Below, one piece after another: positions 34,084-43,871 of a stretch of DNA of 61,923 nt. The translations under genes and the position numbers were made by a program. This stretch comes from Bacteroidetes bacterium GWF2_40_14 (GTDB lineage: Bacteria; Bacteroidota; Bacteroidia; Bacteroidales; UBA932), in contig MEOK01000029.1 in assembly GCA_001769195.1 (NCBI GenBank), forward strand, positions 1 through 61,923. The letters run 5' to 3'. The first letter of the stretch is position 1. Each line of letters opens with the position of its first letter. Below the pieces are notes generated by a model, which had not been told where the DNA came from, did not search any database, and saw only the letters and a list, made by a program, of their open reading frames with translations.

Positions 34084-35436
34084 ATGAAAGAATACATTCA
34101 AAATAACAGCGAAAAGTTTCTGGCGGAGCTTTTTGAGCTTCTGAGAATCCCATCGGTCAGCTCAATGGCTGCCCATGCACCCGATATGCAGAAAGCTGCA
34201 GAGAAATATGCGGAATTACTATTGGCAGCGGGTGTCGACAGGGCTGAGGTATACCCTACAGCAGGTCATCCGGTTGTTTTTGCCGAGAAGATTATTGACA
34301 AGAACAAACCTACCATTCTTGTTTACGCTCACTATGATGTTCAGCCTGCCGACCCGATGAACCTTTGGACTACTCCTCCGTTTGAGCCTGTTGTAAGGGA
34401 CGGAGCTATATACGCAAGGGGTGCAAATGACGATAAAGGTCAGGGATTCATGCATATAAAGGCTTTTGAATACTTACTCAAAACAAATCAGCTTAAGTGC
34501 AATGTCAAATTTATTATTGATGGTGAGGAGGAGATAGGTTCTCCAAGTCTGCCTGCTTGGGCCGTTGAACATAAGGATCTGCTTGCCTGTGACGATATTC
34601 TGGTTTCTGACACGACTATGATTGATGAAAAGATTCCTTCGCTTAACGTTGGGATGAGGGGTCTTGCATATGTTGAGGTTGAGGTTACAGGTCCAAATAA
34701 AGATCTCCATTCAGGTCACTATGGCGGTGCCGTTGCAAACCCTATTAATACGCTTTGTACTATGATTGACAAGCTTATTGATGATAAGGGCAGGGTTACA
34801 ATAAAAGGTTTTTACGACGATGTTGTGGAGCTCAGCAAAGAGGAGAGAGAGATGCTTGGTCGTGCGCCTTTTGACATTCATGAATACAAACACTTCCTTG
34901 ATATTGAAGAAGTTAAGGGTGAAGAGGGCTATACTACAATGGAGCGTACCGGAATAAGGCCATGTCTGGATGTTAACGGTATTTGGGGTGGCTACATAGG
35001 TGAGGGGGCAAAGACTGTCCTGCCATCTGTTGCCCATGCCAAGATATCTATGCGTCTTGTTCCTAACCAGGATTGCAAGAAGATTGCGGAGTTGTTCGAA
35101 AAGCATTTTATGAGTCTTGCTCCTAAGGGAGTTAAGGTTAAGGTGATTCCTCATCATGGCGGTCAGGGCTTCCTGTGTCCTATGTCTTCAAATGTATACA
35201 AAGCTGCAGCCCGTGCGGTGAGAGAGGTATATGGCATTGAACCTGTTCCTAACAGAGGTGGCGGCAGTATCCCTATCCTGGCAGATCTTCAGCAGTTGCT
35301 TGGGGCCAACCCGCTTCTTATGGGTTTCGGTCTTGAGCGTGACGTGATTCATTCGCCTAACGAGAGTTATTTGCTGAGTCAGTTCTACAAGGGAATCGAA
35401 TCTATAGGTCTGTTTTACAAATACTATACGGAGTAG
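34084..35436 (+). CDS. M20-family dipeptidase
   Basis: 450 residues. Zinc ligands lie in LVYAHYDVQPAD (H, D), ARGANDDKGQ (D), FIIDGEEEIGS (catalytic EE) and in a late HSPNES (H). The central dimerisation lid is present (LHSGHYGGAVANP). Members of this branch (DapE/ArgE/CPG2 type, often annotated dipeptidase) cut dipeptides in the cytosol; there is no signal peptide. The gene ends the plus-strand run; a strong hairpin at 35503-35578 follows 66 bp after the stop. Confidence 0.88.
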   Translation: MKEYIQNNSEKFLAELFELLRIPSVSSMAAHAPDMQKAAEKYAELLLAAGVDRAEVYPTAGHPVVFAEKIIDKNKPTILVYAHYDVQPADPMNLWTTPPFEPVVRDGAIYARGANDDKGQGFMHIKAFEYLLKTNQLKCNVKFIIDGEEEIGSPSLPAWAVEHKDLLACDDILVSDTTMIDEKIPSLNVGMRGLAYVEVEVTGPNKDLHSGHYGGAVANPINTLCTMIDKLIDDKGRVTIKGFYDDVVELSKEEREMLGRAPFDIHEYKHFLDIEEVKGEEGYTTMERTGIRPCLDVNGIWGGYIGEGAKTVLPSVAHAKISMRLVPNQDCKKIAELFEKHFMSLAPKGVKVKVIPHHGGQGFLCPMSSNVYKAAARAVREVYGIEPVPNRGGGSIPILADLQQLLGANPLLMGFGLERDVIHSPNESYLLSQFYKGIESIGLFYKYYTE

Positions 35437-35502
35437 TTACTTCTTTAATACAAGCAGCACACCCTCTCTAGAGCTTTCCAGTTTTGTTCCAAAACCTGAC
35501 TG

Positions 35503-35578
35503 AGCACAACACATCTCCCTTAGCAGCTTTCCAGTTTTCTTCGAAAACCTGAGGCTGCTTCGGGAGATGTGTTGTGCT
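35503..35578. repeat. Large hairpin with 17-bp arms
   Basis: AGCACAACACATCTCCC (35503-35519) pairs with GGGAGATGTGTTGTGCT (35562-35578); inside, AGCAGC pairs with GCTGCT. No T-run follows. It may end transcription of the preceding operon, but its form also fits a palindromic repeat. Confidence 0.6.
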
Positions 35579-35597
35579 TTAATGAATGTACAGTTTT

Positions 35598-35705
35598 CAG
35601 CCCTATGCTTTCATGGCCAAATACTGATAATCAATGATTTAACTGATTTTTGCAAAATGCACAATTCTCTGGATATCAAATATATGCCATGAAAGCATAG
35701 GGCTG
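35598..35705. repeat. 108-bp palindromic element, copy 1
   Basis: Perfect 19-bp terminal inverted repeats, CAGCCCTATGCTTTCATGG and its complement, bound 70 bp of AT-rich DNA. A second copy of the same length is at 40539-40646, with the same ends and a diverged centre. It contains no gene and looks like a MITE or REP-type unit. Confidence 0.75.
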
Positions 35706-35763
35706 GGAGACTAGTAGGACAGGGACTCATCGGGACACAAAATATTTTCAAATAACTCAAGTA

Positions 35764-35935
35764 GGTATGTGTAGGCAAGATTTGCCTACACATGTTTTTA
35801 TATTAAGCTGCATATCTGGTATTTGCTAACTACTCTGCCAAAGTAGTCAGCAGATCATTGATTAACAGATAAATATTTATACATCTCATTTCCAATGAAC
35901 TACTACTTGCTCTGGCAGAAATGTTAGCATATGAA
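35764..35935 (+). repeat. Dispersed about 170-bp repeat, copy 2
   Basis: Related to 61585-61755 in the same orientation and to 26772-26960 inverted. GTGTAGGCAAGATTTGCCTACAC forms a local hairpin; GCTAACTACTCTGCC, GTAGTCAGCAGAT and CATTTCCAATGAACT are shared. The rest of the gap 35437-36094 holds no gene. Confidence 0.65.
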
Positions 35936-36094
35936 TGATTTGCAAATACTTGCGAAATTGTCTGAAAATCAAACAAATATACAATTCGCTGATTATCTGA
36001 TAACTGCTAAGGGCTTTGGCAGAGTTTAGTATTGGCATGTATGTTGTTACTTACACAAACAATTTGAAGAGTTGTAATTAACAAGGTAAATCCC

Positions 36095-37768
36095 ATGCAA
36101 AAGTTTTTTTTGATTCTGTGTATGATTCTGTTGTCCTTGAATATACACGCAGAGACCCATTTGTCCTGTAGCAAAATTGCTAATAAGGATCTTGCACAAA
36201 TTGGAAAAGTATGGGGACTTTTAAAGTACCACCACCCTTCAGTAACATCAGGTAAATATGATTGGGATGAGGAGCTCTTTAAATTGATTGATTGTGTGGC
36301 AACGAATCCAGACAATCTGACCCTGAATTCAATACTTGAAAATTGGATCAATAGTCTGGGACAAGTCAAGACCATCAGACTTAAAGCAAATTACATAGAG
36401 GAAGACATAAAACTTGTACCAGACAATGACTGGATACATGACACTGTACTATTGGGTGCTGCATTAAGTGCAAAGCTTGTAACAATAGAATCGGCTAATC
36501 GGCCAAAAAGATCTTACTACTTCTATGACGTAGCAAAGGAAGGAATAGCAACCCCTGCTAATGAAAATAGTTATAAGGATATTGACCTAAATGAAAATTA
36601 CAGATTGCTCTCTCTGTTTAGGTTCTGGAATATTATTCAATACTTTTACCCATACAGATATGCCATGGGTGAGAAGTGGGAAAATGTACTTACTAAATAT
36701 ATTCCCCAAATGGTAAGCCATCAAACAAGGAAAGAATACATTCTCACTTTGATGCGGTTAACTGCAGAGGTTAATGACGCGCATGTTGCAATACGGGAGC
36801 AGGACTGGGTTTTTGGAAAGAATTCCCTTCCGTGTGTACTCTCTGTTATTGAAAATAAGGTAATTGTTACTGATTTTTATGACAAAGAGCTGGTTGATAG
36901 CAGCGGAATTACTATTGGTGATGAGATATTGGAGCTCGATGGCGTACCTGTAAATAAAATAGTTGATGGTCTGATGCCTTATTGTTCAGGAGTAAATATG
37001 CCGACAAAATTGAGAATTGCATGCGAGAAACTTGTGCTTACAGATAAGTCGGCTATTTCTTTAAAAATTGCTAATGAGAAAGGAGTATTCAACAATAAAG
37101 AGGTCACATGTTCCCTTTCTGAAAAGATGAACATAAAAACAAGATTCCAGGCTAAGAGGGAACCTGTTAAAATTGAAGATAATATTGCATACATCTATCC
37201 GGGAAGCCTAACCAGTGACGATCTTGATAAAAGATTGCCCGAAATATTGAATACGACTGGTCTGATTTTGGATTCCAGAAGCTATCCTAAAGATGATGCT
37301 ATCGGGTATTTGCTTGATTACTTGCTTTCTAAGGAAAAAATAAAATTTCATCAGACTACAGCCCCTGACGTTATAAGACCTGGTACTTTTTATTTTCAGG
37401 AAGAAAATCCAGATCATTTCATCTTCTCTACATTAAAAAACCATAAACCATATTCTGGAAAAATAGTAGTGTTAGTGGATGAGTGTACTCAAAGCACAGC
37501 GGAGTTTTATACAATGATGATTTCTACGATACCAGGAATCTCTATTATTGGATCTCAGACAGCTGGATCAGATGGTCCGGCGATACCGCTTTTGCTTCCC
37601 GGAGAAATATTGACCATGTATACAGGAATGGGTATTTATTATCCCGACCGGAAAGAGACCCAACGGCTTGGAATTAAACTGACTGAGGGAGTTCACAGAA
37701 CAATCGAAGGAATTCGTACAGGTGTTGATCCTTTAGTAAGAAGAGGGAAGGAACTGATTCTTAATTAG
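36095..37768 (+). CDS. S41-family peptidase, exported
   Basis: 557 residues with a Sec signal (MQKFFLILCMILLSLNIHA). A tricorn/CtpA-type N-terminal region (IGKVWGLLKYHHPSV and FRFWNIIQYFYPY) is followed by a PDZ-like segment (ITIGDEILELDGVPVNKIV) and the S41 core. The nucleophile Ser is in DECTQSTAEFYTMM and a downstream GSQTAGSDG shapes the active site. It should cut peptides in the periplasm or at the cell surface. It converges on the propeller gene with a 4-bp gap. Confidence 0.88.
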   Translation: MQKFFLILCMILLSLNIHAETHLSCSKIANKDLAQIGKVWGLLKYHHPSVTSGKYDWDEELFKLIDCVATNPDNLTLNSILENWINSLGQVKTIRLKANYIEEDIKLVPDNDWIHDTVLLGAALSAKLVTIESANRPKRSYYFYDVAKEGIATPANENSYKDIDLNENYRLLSLFRFWNIIQYFYPYRYAMGEKWENVLTKYIPQMVSHQTRKEYILTLMRLTAEVNDAHVAIREQDWVFGKNSLPCVLSVIENKVIVTDFYDKELVDSSGITIGDEILELDGVPVNKIVDGLMPYCSGVNMPTKLRIACEKLVLTDKSAISLKIANEKGVFNNKEVTCSLSEKMNIKTRFQAKREPVKIEDNIAYIYPGSLTSDDLDKRLPEILNTTGLILDSRSYPKDDAIGYLLDYLLSKEKIKFHQTTAPDVIRPGTFYFQEENPDHFIFSTLKNHKPYSGKIVVLVDECTQSTAEFYTMMISTIPGISIIGSQTAGSDGPAIPLLLPGEILTMYTGMGIYYPDRKETQRLGIKLTEGVHRTIEGIRTGVDPLVRRGKELILN

Positions 37769-37772
37769 AGGT

Positions 37773-38861
37773 TTAATTATGGGTTTCTACAATAATTAAT
37801 ACCGGGTTCGAATTTTCATCGAGCTTTTTTAATCTTGAATCTATGTTGGTTTTAGAAAGTGAATCATTTCTTTCTGCTAAATAAGAGGCGGAGATATAAT
37901 CAATCAGAATATTATCGTGATATTGCCATTTTGGCCAGAAATTATACTGTAGTTCTGGTATTTTGAAACATGGAAGATGGCATTTCCCAGTATGCTTTTC
38001 TATTACATACCTTAGTTGTTTCCCTCTATTTCTTATATCGACATATATGTATTTCAAATCTTCGGTTATTCCTGTTACAGAAATTACCTTGTTATGCGCT
38101 TCTCCACCTTCATTTAATGTCTGTTCTGTTATCTTAAAATCTCCGAAATCAAATGAATATCTATAAGTCAGAGAACGGTCAACTGGATTAAGGGTGAATA
38201 TTGTATCACAGAATTGTTGATGAAATATAAACATGTTCTCAAGTCTGGACAGGCTTTTCAGTTGTGGCCACATTGATATGTTCTTTGGCTCAAAACGTAT
38301 TGCATTGTTAAACATGGCCAATGTATCTCCTTTCATATCCCTAACTATTAGTTTGTTCGGTTCATTGCCAAAAATAATTATCGGATTAATTAAAAAATTT
38401 CCCTCATCGGACACTTCAAATTTCCACCAAAATTTTGCCTGATACGTTGAACAATACTCTCCTGCGAAATTAAAATCAAGTACCTTTTGTTCATCTGCAA
38501 TGAATACTTTCTCTTGCTTTTCGTTAACAGCAATGTCATATATGTCTAAATATTCCTCTGGCCCACGGCCATAATTTCCGATACAACGTACAAAGGTGCC
38601 GTTGCGAAGAAATTGATAAACTACATTCTTGCTCCAAATAAAAAAATATTCTGAACTCAGAACCAATTTTTGGATATTCCCTATCAGGCACTCTTTTCTG
38701 CTTTCAAGAGGGACAAAGGAGATTCTGGCATTAATATCGGTCAGGGTTAAAGAATCTTTGCAATTTTCCAAATTTTTGAGTGTTATTCTGCCATCGTATG
38801 AATCCTGCTGACTACATGCGAAAAACAATAATATCCCGAATATGTATGTAATAATCTTCAT
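37773..38861 (-). CDS. 6-bladed beta-propeller lipoprotein
   Basis: 362 residues with an SPII signal, IFGILLFFAC (Cys16). The mature part starts with SFVPLESRKECLIGNIQKLV and contains repeated blades such as FVRCIGNYGRGPEEYLDIYDIAV and FIADEQKVLDFNFAGEYC, the pattern of the NHL-like 6-bladed propeller family common in Bacteroidota. Such proteins sit at the outer membrane and their ligands are mostly unknown. Confidence 0.82.
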   Translation of the reverse strand: MKIITYIFGILLFFACSQQDSYDGRITLKNLENCKDSLTLTDINARISFVPLESRKECLIGNIQKLVLSSEYFFIWSKNVVYQFLRNGTFVRCIGNYGRGPEEYLDIYDIAVNEKQEKVFIADEQKVLDFNFAGEYCSTYQAKFWWKFEVSDEGNFLINPIIIFGNEPNKLIVRDMKGDTLAMFNNAIRFEPKNISMWPQLKSLSRLENMFIFHQQFCDTIFTLNPVDRSLTYRYSFDFGDFKITEQTLNEGGEAHNKVISVTGITEDLKYIYVDIRNRGKQLRYVIEKHTGKCHLPCFKIPELQYNFWPKWQYHDNILIDYISASYLAERNDSLSKTNIDSRLKKLDENSNPVLIIVETHN

Positions 38862-38893
38862 GGTATCAAATCGAAACTATTTTTTCAATCTAA

Positions 38894-39766
38894 TTATTTC
38901 TGTTTATCTCCATCCTCATTTCCCTCAATTTCTTGCGAGAGGCTATTTTTAAGAAGCGATTTGGCATTCAAGGAGGTAACTACCTTTTTCCCTGTATTCG
39001 CCTCCAGCTCTTTGCGGGCTACTTTTGCAACATTGCCTCCTTTCATTGCAACTTTCTTGCTTTCTTCAAATGTGCCGGGTTTTACTACTTGTGAAATATC
39101 TTTGGTGGATATCTCAGCTAGCATATTGAGAATAAGCTCTGTATTTGTCATATTGTCACGCAAACTCTCTTTTTTCAATCCTTTGAACTGTTTGAACTCC
39201 TTGGTTGTTTTATCGGCCCAAGCCTTCGTAATAATATCGGTCAGAGTCGCAAATTGCACACCTTCTTCCAATCCGCGTTCTTTCCATTCATCAGTAAGCT
39301 CCTTTCGTACTTCGATACTTTTCAAACGTTGGTTTATCCAAGTCTCAGAATAACCTAACCGATGATATTGCTCCATGGCTCTGTCAATGGTTAGTTCCGG
39401 ATCTTGCATCTCGTCCAACCGCTCTTTTGCTGTTTGTGCCAGCCATAGCTTAAATGGTTCTGCTTTAGGTGAAGGAATTGATTGAATCAGACGGAAAACC
39501 TGCTCTTTATCAGCAACATCGGTTAAGCGCATTTTGCCATCTTCTGCTAATAATTTCAACTGGTTACATTTTGTAACCGTTTCATTTCCCTCATTCATCA
39601 GTCGATTCTTTAGTACTTTCCAATAATTCCTTGCTCTTTGGAAATCTGATTCTGTGAGTACTTGAATTATATCAACAATCGAGAAATACCATTTCTCCAA
39701 CTCATCGTCCCAAATGGTTCGTACCTTTTTTTCTTCAAATAATTTTAAATCGTTTTTCTGTGTCAT
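38894..39766 (-). CDS. BRO-N domain protein, DinD/antirepressor-like
   Basis: I prefer the ATG at 39766 (MTQKNDLKLFEEKKV), preceded by AGAGGCG, giving 290 residues; an ATG at 39793 is also possible. The N terminus (KVRTIWDDELEKWYFSIVDIIQVLTES) is a BRO-N domain. Then come SPKAEPFKLWLAQTAKERLDEMQDPE and a YRRLGYSETWINQRLKSIEVRKEL-like segment, shared by DNA-damage-inducible protein D-like and phage antirepressor proteins. The C-terminal 60 residues are basic and disordered. It is a probable DNA-binding protein of phage descent with unknown targets. Confidence 0.8.
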   Translation of the reverse strand: MTQKNDLKLFEEKKVRTIWDDELEKWYFSIVDIIQVLTESDFQRARNYWKVLKNRLMNEGNETVTKCNQLKLLAEDGKMRLTDVADKEQVFRLIQSIPSPKAEPFKLWLAQTAKERLDEMQDPELTIDRAMEQYHRLGYSETWINQRLKSIEVRKELTDEWKERGLEEGVQFATLTDIITKAWADKTTKEFKQFKGLKKESLRDNMTNTELILNMLAEISTKDISQVVKPGTFEESKKVAMKGGNVAKVARKELEANTGKKVVTSLNAKSLLKNSLSQEIEGNEDGDKQK

Positions 39767-39872
39767 ACGCCTCTTTTCTTTTGATTTAACCATGCCTGTA
39801 ATGCTCAATAAATTTAGTACTTATTATGCAAACAGCAAATGATTTTACACAAAAAATTTCACAATTTTGCTC

Positions 39873-40472
39873 TTAGATATGTGCAGAACAGATTTTTTTG
39901 AGCAAGGGCAACCCCTTGTCTATTAGCACATCGAGATGATCGTCCAGATATACCCAGTAGTTTGTTTCTATGCCGACAATCATTTTTCCATCGAGGGCGG
40001 GCAGGTTTGGCAGATAGTCGTTTTGAAAAACTATGTAGGATGGTCTTACCTTCTCATAGATTTTTCTGAACTCATATATGTCCCCTTCTCTTATTATATT
40101 ATCCGGCAGCGATTTCTGATTGGTGGTTATTGTCAGTTGCCGGTCAATTTCGGGATTGCCTGTCTTTTTGCGGTTCCATCTGAAAATACCGTCAAGAGTC
40201 TCTTTTATATGAATCTTGCAGCTGAACGACGGGTCCATGTTTATGGTTGTATAGATGCCGGTAAATGTACTACCTGAACCGGCCTTTCCGGCAAAGGAGT
40301 CGGCAGCAAAAAACCAGAAGCCTTTTTCTATTTCAAACAAAAAGAATTTTCTGGATAGAAAGGTATCTGATACCGAGATCAGTCTTTTGAAATTGCTGTT
40401 TGTTGCATAGTCATACCCCTTTTTTTGGGCATATTCTGCCAATAGAATCCGAGCGTCTTTTTCCTCTTCCAT
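39873..40472 (-). CDS. Protein of unknown function
   Basis: 199 residues, no signal peptide or membrane segment. It starts with a charged helix (MEEEKDARILLAEYAQKKGYDYATNSNF) and continues as mixed alpha/beta sequence (FFLFEIEKGFWFFAADSF, ITTNQKSLPDNIIREGDIYEF, MIVGIETNYWVYLDDHLDVLI). I do not recognise a family. Codon use is like the core genes rather than the AT-rich island. It lies between the BRO gene and a 108-bp palindromic element. Confidence 0.6.
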   Translation of the reverse strand: MEEEKDARILLAEYAQKKGYDYATNSNFKRLISVSDTFLSRKFFLFEIEKGFWFFAADSFAGKAGSGSTFTGIYTTINMDPSFSCKIHIKETLDGIFRWNRKKTGNPEIDRQLTITTNQKSLPDNIIREGDIYEFRKIYEKVRPSYIVFQNDYLPNLPALDGKMIVGIETNYWVYLDDHLDVLIDKGLPLLKKICSAHI

Positions 40473-40538
40473 ATTGTCAAGTTTTATAAGTCATTATTTT
40501 TGATAAAGTTATAAAACTCTTTCGGGAATACAAATATT

Positions 40539-40646
40539 CAGCCCTATGCTTTCATGGCCAAATGCTTATAATCAATCATTTAGCAAAATTTCCTCTTAAG
40601 CATAATATCCTGAATATCAAATACATACCATGAAAGCATAGGGCTG
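40539..40646. repeat. 108-bp palindromic element, copy 2
   Basis: Same 19-bp terminal inverted repeats and exact length as 35598-35705, with a diverged interior. It ends 6 bp before the kdgA stop codon, so it may act as a terminator for the minus-strand PUL operon. Confidence 0.75.
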
Positions 40647-40652
40647 GTGTCC

Positions 40653-41321
40653 TCACCTTGCCTTCTCCACTACATTCAGACAGTAAATGCACAGATCTGT
40701 GATTTTGCTCCACTCTTTGGCCTTGATTACCTCGGCAGGAAAGAGGTTAGAGCCCATTCCAATGCAGGTAACGCCGGCTTTGATCCAGGCGGTAAGATTC
40801 TCTTCTGTTGGTTCCACTCCGCCAGTCACCATAATCATGGACCACGGCATAGGTGCCAATACGGATTTTATGAATGAAGGGCCGCCTACGTTTCCTGCTG
40901 GGAAGACCTTGCATAGGTCACAACCGGCTTCCTGGGCAAATCCGATTTCTGTAACCGTCCCGCAACCGGGTGAGTATGGAACCAGCCTTCTGTTGCAGAC
41001 TTTTGCAACATCGGGGTTGAACAGTGGTCCTACAATGAAGTTTGCGCCAAGCTGTATGTAGAGGGCGGCTGTCGGGGCATCTACTATTGAGCCAATTCCC
41101 AGAATCATCTCCGGGCACTCTTTGGCGGCGAATTTTACAAGCTGTGCAAATACGTCCTGCGCAAAATCGCCTCTGTTTGTGAATTCGAATGTTCTTATGC
41201 CACCTTTATAACAGGCTGACAGAACCTCTTTTGCAACTTCTATGTCGCTATGATAAAACACAGGAACGATTGCTGTATTTTTCATAGCGGTCAGTGTCTG
41301 GATTTTTGTGAACCTTGCCAT
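40653..41321 (-). CDS. kdgA: KDPG/KHG aldolase
   Basis: 222 residues, class I aldolase of the Eda family. [38 protein letters not shown] and the Schiff-base lysine in [19 protein letters not shown] are present. It splits 2-keto-3-deoxy-6-phosphogluconate to pyruvate and glyceraldehyde 3-phosphate in the cytosol. It follows kdgK by 4 bp and is the last gene of the minus-strand operon, the final step of uronate breakdown. Confidence 0.92.
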   Translation of the reverse strand: MARFTKIQTLTAMKNTAIVPVFYHSDIEVAKEVLSACYKGGIRTFEFTNRGDFAQDVFAQLVKFAAKECPEMILGIGSIVDAPTAALYIQLGANFIVGPLFNPDVAKVCNRRLVPYSPGCGTVTEIGFAQEAGCDLCKVFPAGNVGGPSFIKSVLAPMPWSMIMVTGGVEPTEENLTAWIKAGVTCIGMGSNLFPAEVIKAKEWSKITDLCIYCLNVVEKAR

Positions 41322-41325
41322 AATA

Positions 41326-42366
41326 TTATCTTACGACCCTTCCTGAGCCGTCTCCTTTCATTAAATTTTCAACTTCAGAAACCTTTACCAGATTAAAATC
41401 ACCATAAATAGTGTGTTTGAGGCACGATGCAGCAACAGCAAACTCAAGAGCATTCTGGTCATTCTCCGGGTAAGTCAGCAAGCCATAAATCAATCCCCCC
41501 ATGAACGAATCACCCCCTCCCACTCTGTCAACAATATGGGTGATATCATAAGACTTTGACTCATAAAGCTTTTTACCATCATATAGAACTCCTGCCCAGG
41601 TATTGTGATTTGCATTTATCGAACCACGCAGGGTTATAATTACTTTTTTTGCCCTTGGAAATTTTTCCATCATCTGTTCGCATACCGACTGGAATGCAAC
41701 TGATTCTATGTAGCCTCCGGTGGCATGCACTACAAATCCTTTCGGCTTGATTCCGAACACCTTCTCTGCATCCTCTTCGTTCCCCAGTATTATGTCGCAA
41801 CCCTCAACAAGTGCAGGCATGACATCCTGTGGAGCCTTGCCGTATTTCCATAGGTTCTTTCTGTAGTTAAGGTCACAGGAAACAGTTATGCCCATTTTAT
41901 TTGCCACTTTTATTGCCTTAAGGCAAGCATCCGCAGCAGCCTGTGACAAAGCCGGAGTTATACCTGTCCAATGGAACCATGAAGCCCCTTTAAAAACCTT
42001 CTCCCACTCAATTTCTTCGGGATTGATTGTGCTTATTGATGAGTGTGCCCTGTCATATACTACTTTTGACGGACGGGCAACAGCACCTGTTTCCAGAAAA
42101 TAGATACCCAGTCTTTCGCCGCCTCGTACGATATTGCCAGTCTTAACTCCATATTTTTTCAATTCCGAAATGCAGGAATCGGCAATTTCATTTTCCGGCA
42201 AACGGGTAATGAATTCTGCATCTATCCCATAATTAGCAAGTGATACTGCTACATTTGCCTCGCCCCCGCCAAATGTGGCATTAAACGATTTTGCCTGAAT
42301 AAATCTTTCAAAACCCGGAGTGGAGAGCCTGAGCATTATCTCTCCAAATGTAATCACCTTGTTCAT
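41326..42366 (-). CDS. kdgK: 2-keto-3-deoxygluconate kinase
   Basis: 346 residues, PfkB family. [20 protein letters not shown] and [17 protein letters not shown] at the N terminus and [18 protein letters not shown] near the C terminus (catalytic Asp in the GGGD motif) are clear. It phosphorylates KDG to KDPG. It lies 10 bp after the MFS transporter and 4 bp before kdgA, so the two last steps of the pathway are translationally close. Confidence 0.93.
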   Translation of the reverse strand: MNKVITFGEIMLRLSTPGFERFIQAKSFNATFGGGEANVAVSLANYGIDAEFITRLPENEIADSCISELKKYGVKTGNIVRGGERLGIYFLETGAVARPSKVVYDRAHSSISTINPEEIEWEKVFKGASWFHWTGITPALSQAAADACLKAIKVANKMGITVSCDLNYRKNLWKYGKAPQDVMPALVEGCDIILGNEEDAEKVFGIKPKGFVVHATGGYIESVAFQSVCEQMMEKFPRAKKVIITLRGSINANHNTWAGVLYDGKKLYESKSYDITHIVDRVGGGDSFMGGLIYGLLTYPENDQNALEFAVAASCLKHTIYGDFNLVKVSEVENLMKGDGSGRVVR

Positions 42367-42376
42367 AATATACTAC

Positions 42377-43843
42377 TTATGCTTTTTTGTCTAAATCAAT
42401 ATTCTGGATTTTGCCTCCGAGCACGAAGATAAAAAATAAAGAGAGAGGAAATAGCATTCCACCTAAAATAAAGAAAGGAACCCATGAAACCTTAGTAATA
42501 AAAGGAACAAGCAACATTGCTGTAATTGTACCAAGAACAGCTGCGGCACCACCTAATCCGGCTAGTGAACCCACTGTCTTTCCATAATGGAAATCGGCGG
42601 CAAGTGTCTGTACATTAACACAGAAGAATTGATATCCAAATAAAATTATAGCCATCATCAACACTGCCGATGTTGCAGTTGTAGCCATTGTAGCTCCAAT
42701 AATTCCAGGCATGGCTAAGCATGCTCCCACTACCATTGCAGTTTTGCGGGAAAAGTTAAGACTTTTGCCTCTCTTTTGTAAGTATCCTGAGAACCAACCG
42801 CCTGCAAAAGCACCAATGGCAGCTCCAACGTATGGAACCCATGCACTAAAAGCCACTTGCTTTATATCAAGATTGAATTGCTCGATAAGGTAAATTGGAA
42901 TGAATGTTACAAACATCCACCAGATAGGGTCAAGGAAGAATCTCCCGACTATGAGCGCATAATTTTTTTTCTTCTTCAATAATTCACCCCATGATTTTCC
43001 TACAATTGGTGCGGTAGTCAGTGCCTCAGGCTGACCAGAAAGAATATACTCTTTCTCCTTATCTGTTATCCATGGATGGTCCTTAGGCCCCTTCTTGTTG
43101 ATAATGAGCCATGGAATTACCCATATTACAGCCAACGAACCTACGATAACAAATGTGAATTTCCATCCAAACGACAAAAACAGGAACCCTATAACAATAG
43201 GAGCCAAAATTGCTCCCACCGAGGTTGATGCGTTAAACAAACCTTGCCCGAATGCTCTCTCCTTTGTTGGAAACCATTCTGCATTGGATTTTGTCACTCC
43301 CGGCCATGGTCCTGCCTCTCCTAGTCCCAGCATGAAGCGGAACCCCGTAAGAGATTTTATTCCGGAGGCAAAAAATGTTAAGGCGTCAGCTGCTCCCCAT
43401 ATTATTGCAGAGAGTGCAAACCCCTTTCTTGTACCGATTTTGTCATATAACTTGCCGGAAAAGATCTGACTCAGACCATATGCAATCATAAAGAAGATTG
43501 TAATGTTAGCCAATATCTGCTTTGTCTTTACCTTGAATTCTGCTTCCGGTAGATTTGAATCAACAATACCAAGTTCAACAGCTAATCCACCCACTTTAGT
43601 ATATTGGTAATTTCCGTCTTCCAGTTGCTTCACCCTGTCATAAGGGGCTGTTATTTTACTTCCATCCTTGTCTGTTATAATGAATGTTTTTGTCAAGGAA
43701 TCTCTAAGTACGTCATTTGCAGAATAGTTTACTTTAATATTTGCAACCCACATATAGCTTAGTGTTCCACGGTCGAGGTAGTTGATTATTGAAACCAACA
43801 TGATCATTCCAAGTACGACCCATCTAAGTCCTTTTACTTTCAT
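42377..43843 (-). CDS. MFS hexuronate-type transporter
   Basis: 488 residues with twelve predicted helices. MLVSIINYLDRGTLSYM begins helix 1, and YDKIGTRKGF is the loop 2-3 signature; the match is to the ExuT/GudP anion:cation symporter family. There is a polar insertion of about 70 residues between helices 1 and 2 (about residues 35-105), longer than in most MFS proteins. It should import uronate monomers or KDG-type acids across the inner membrane. It is the second gene of the minus operon. Confidence 0.88.
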   Translation of the reverse strand: MKVKGLRWVVLGMIMLVSIINYLDRGTLSYMWVANIKVNYSANDVLRDSLTKTFIITDKDGSKITAPYDRVKQLEDGNYQYTKVGGLAVELGIVDSNLPEAEFKVKTKQILANITIFFMIAYGLSQIFSGKLYDKIGTRKGFALSAIIWGAADALTFFASGIKSLTGFRFMLGLGEAGPWPGVTKSNAEWFPTKERAFGQGLFNASTSVGAILAPIVIGFLFLSFGWKFTFVIVGSLAVIWVIPWLIINKKGPKDHPWITDKEKEYILSGQPEALTTAPIVGKSWGELLKKKKNYALIVGRFFLDPIWWMFVTFIPIYLIEQFNLDIKQVAFSAWVPYVGAAIGAFAGGWFSGYLQKRGKSLNFSRKTAMVVGACLAMPGIIGATMATTATSAVLMMAIILFGYQFFCVNVQTLAADFHYGKTVGSLAGLGGAAAVLGTITAMLLVPFITKVSWVPFFILGGMLFPLSLFFIFVLGGKIQNIDLDKKA

Positions 43844-43871
43844 AGATTTAAGTTATTATAATATTGTTGTT

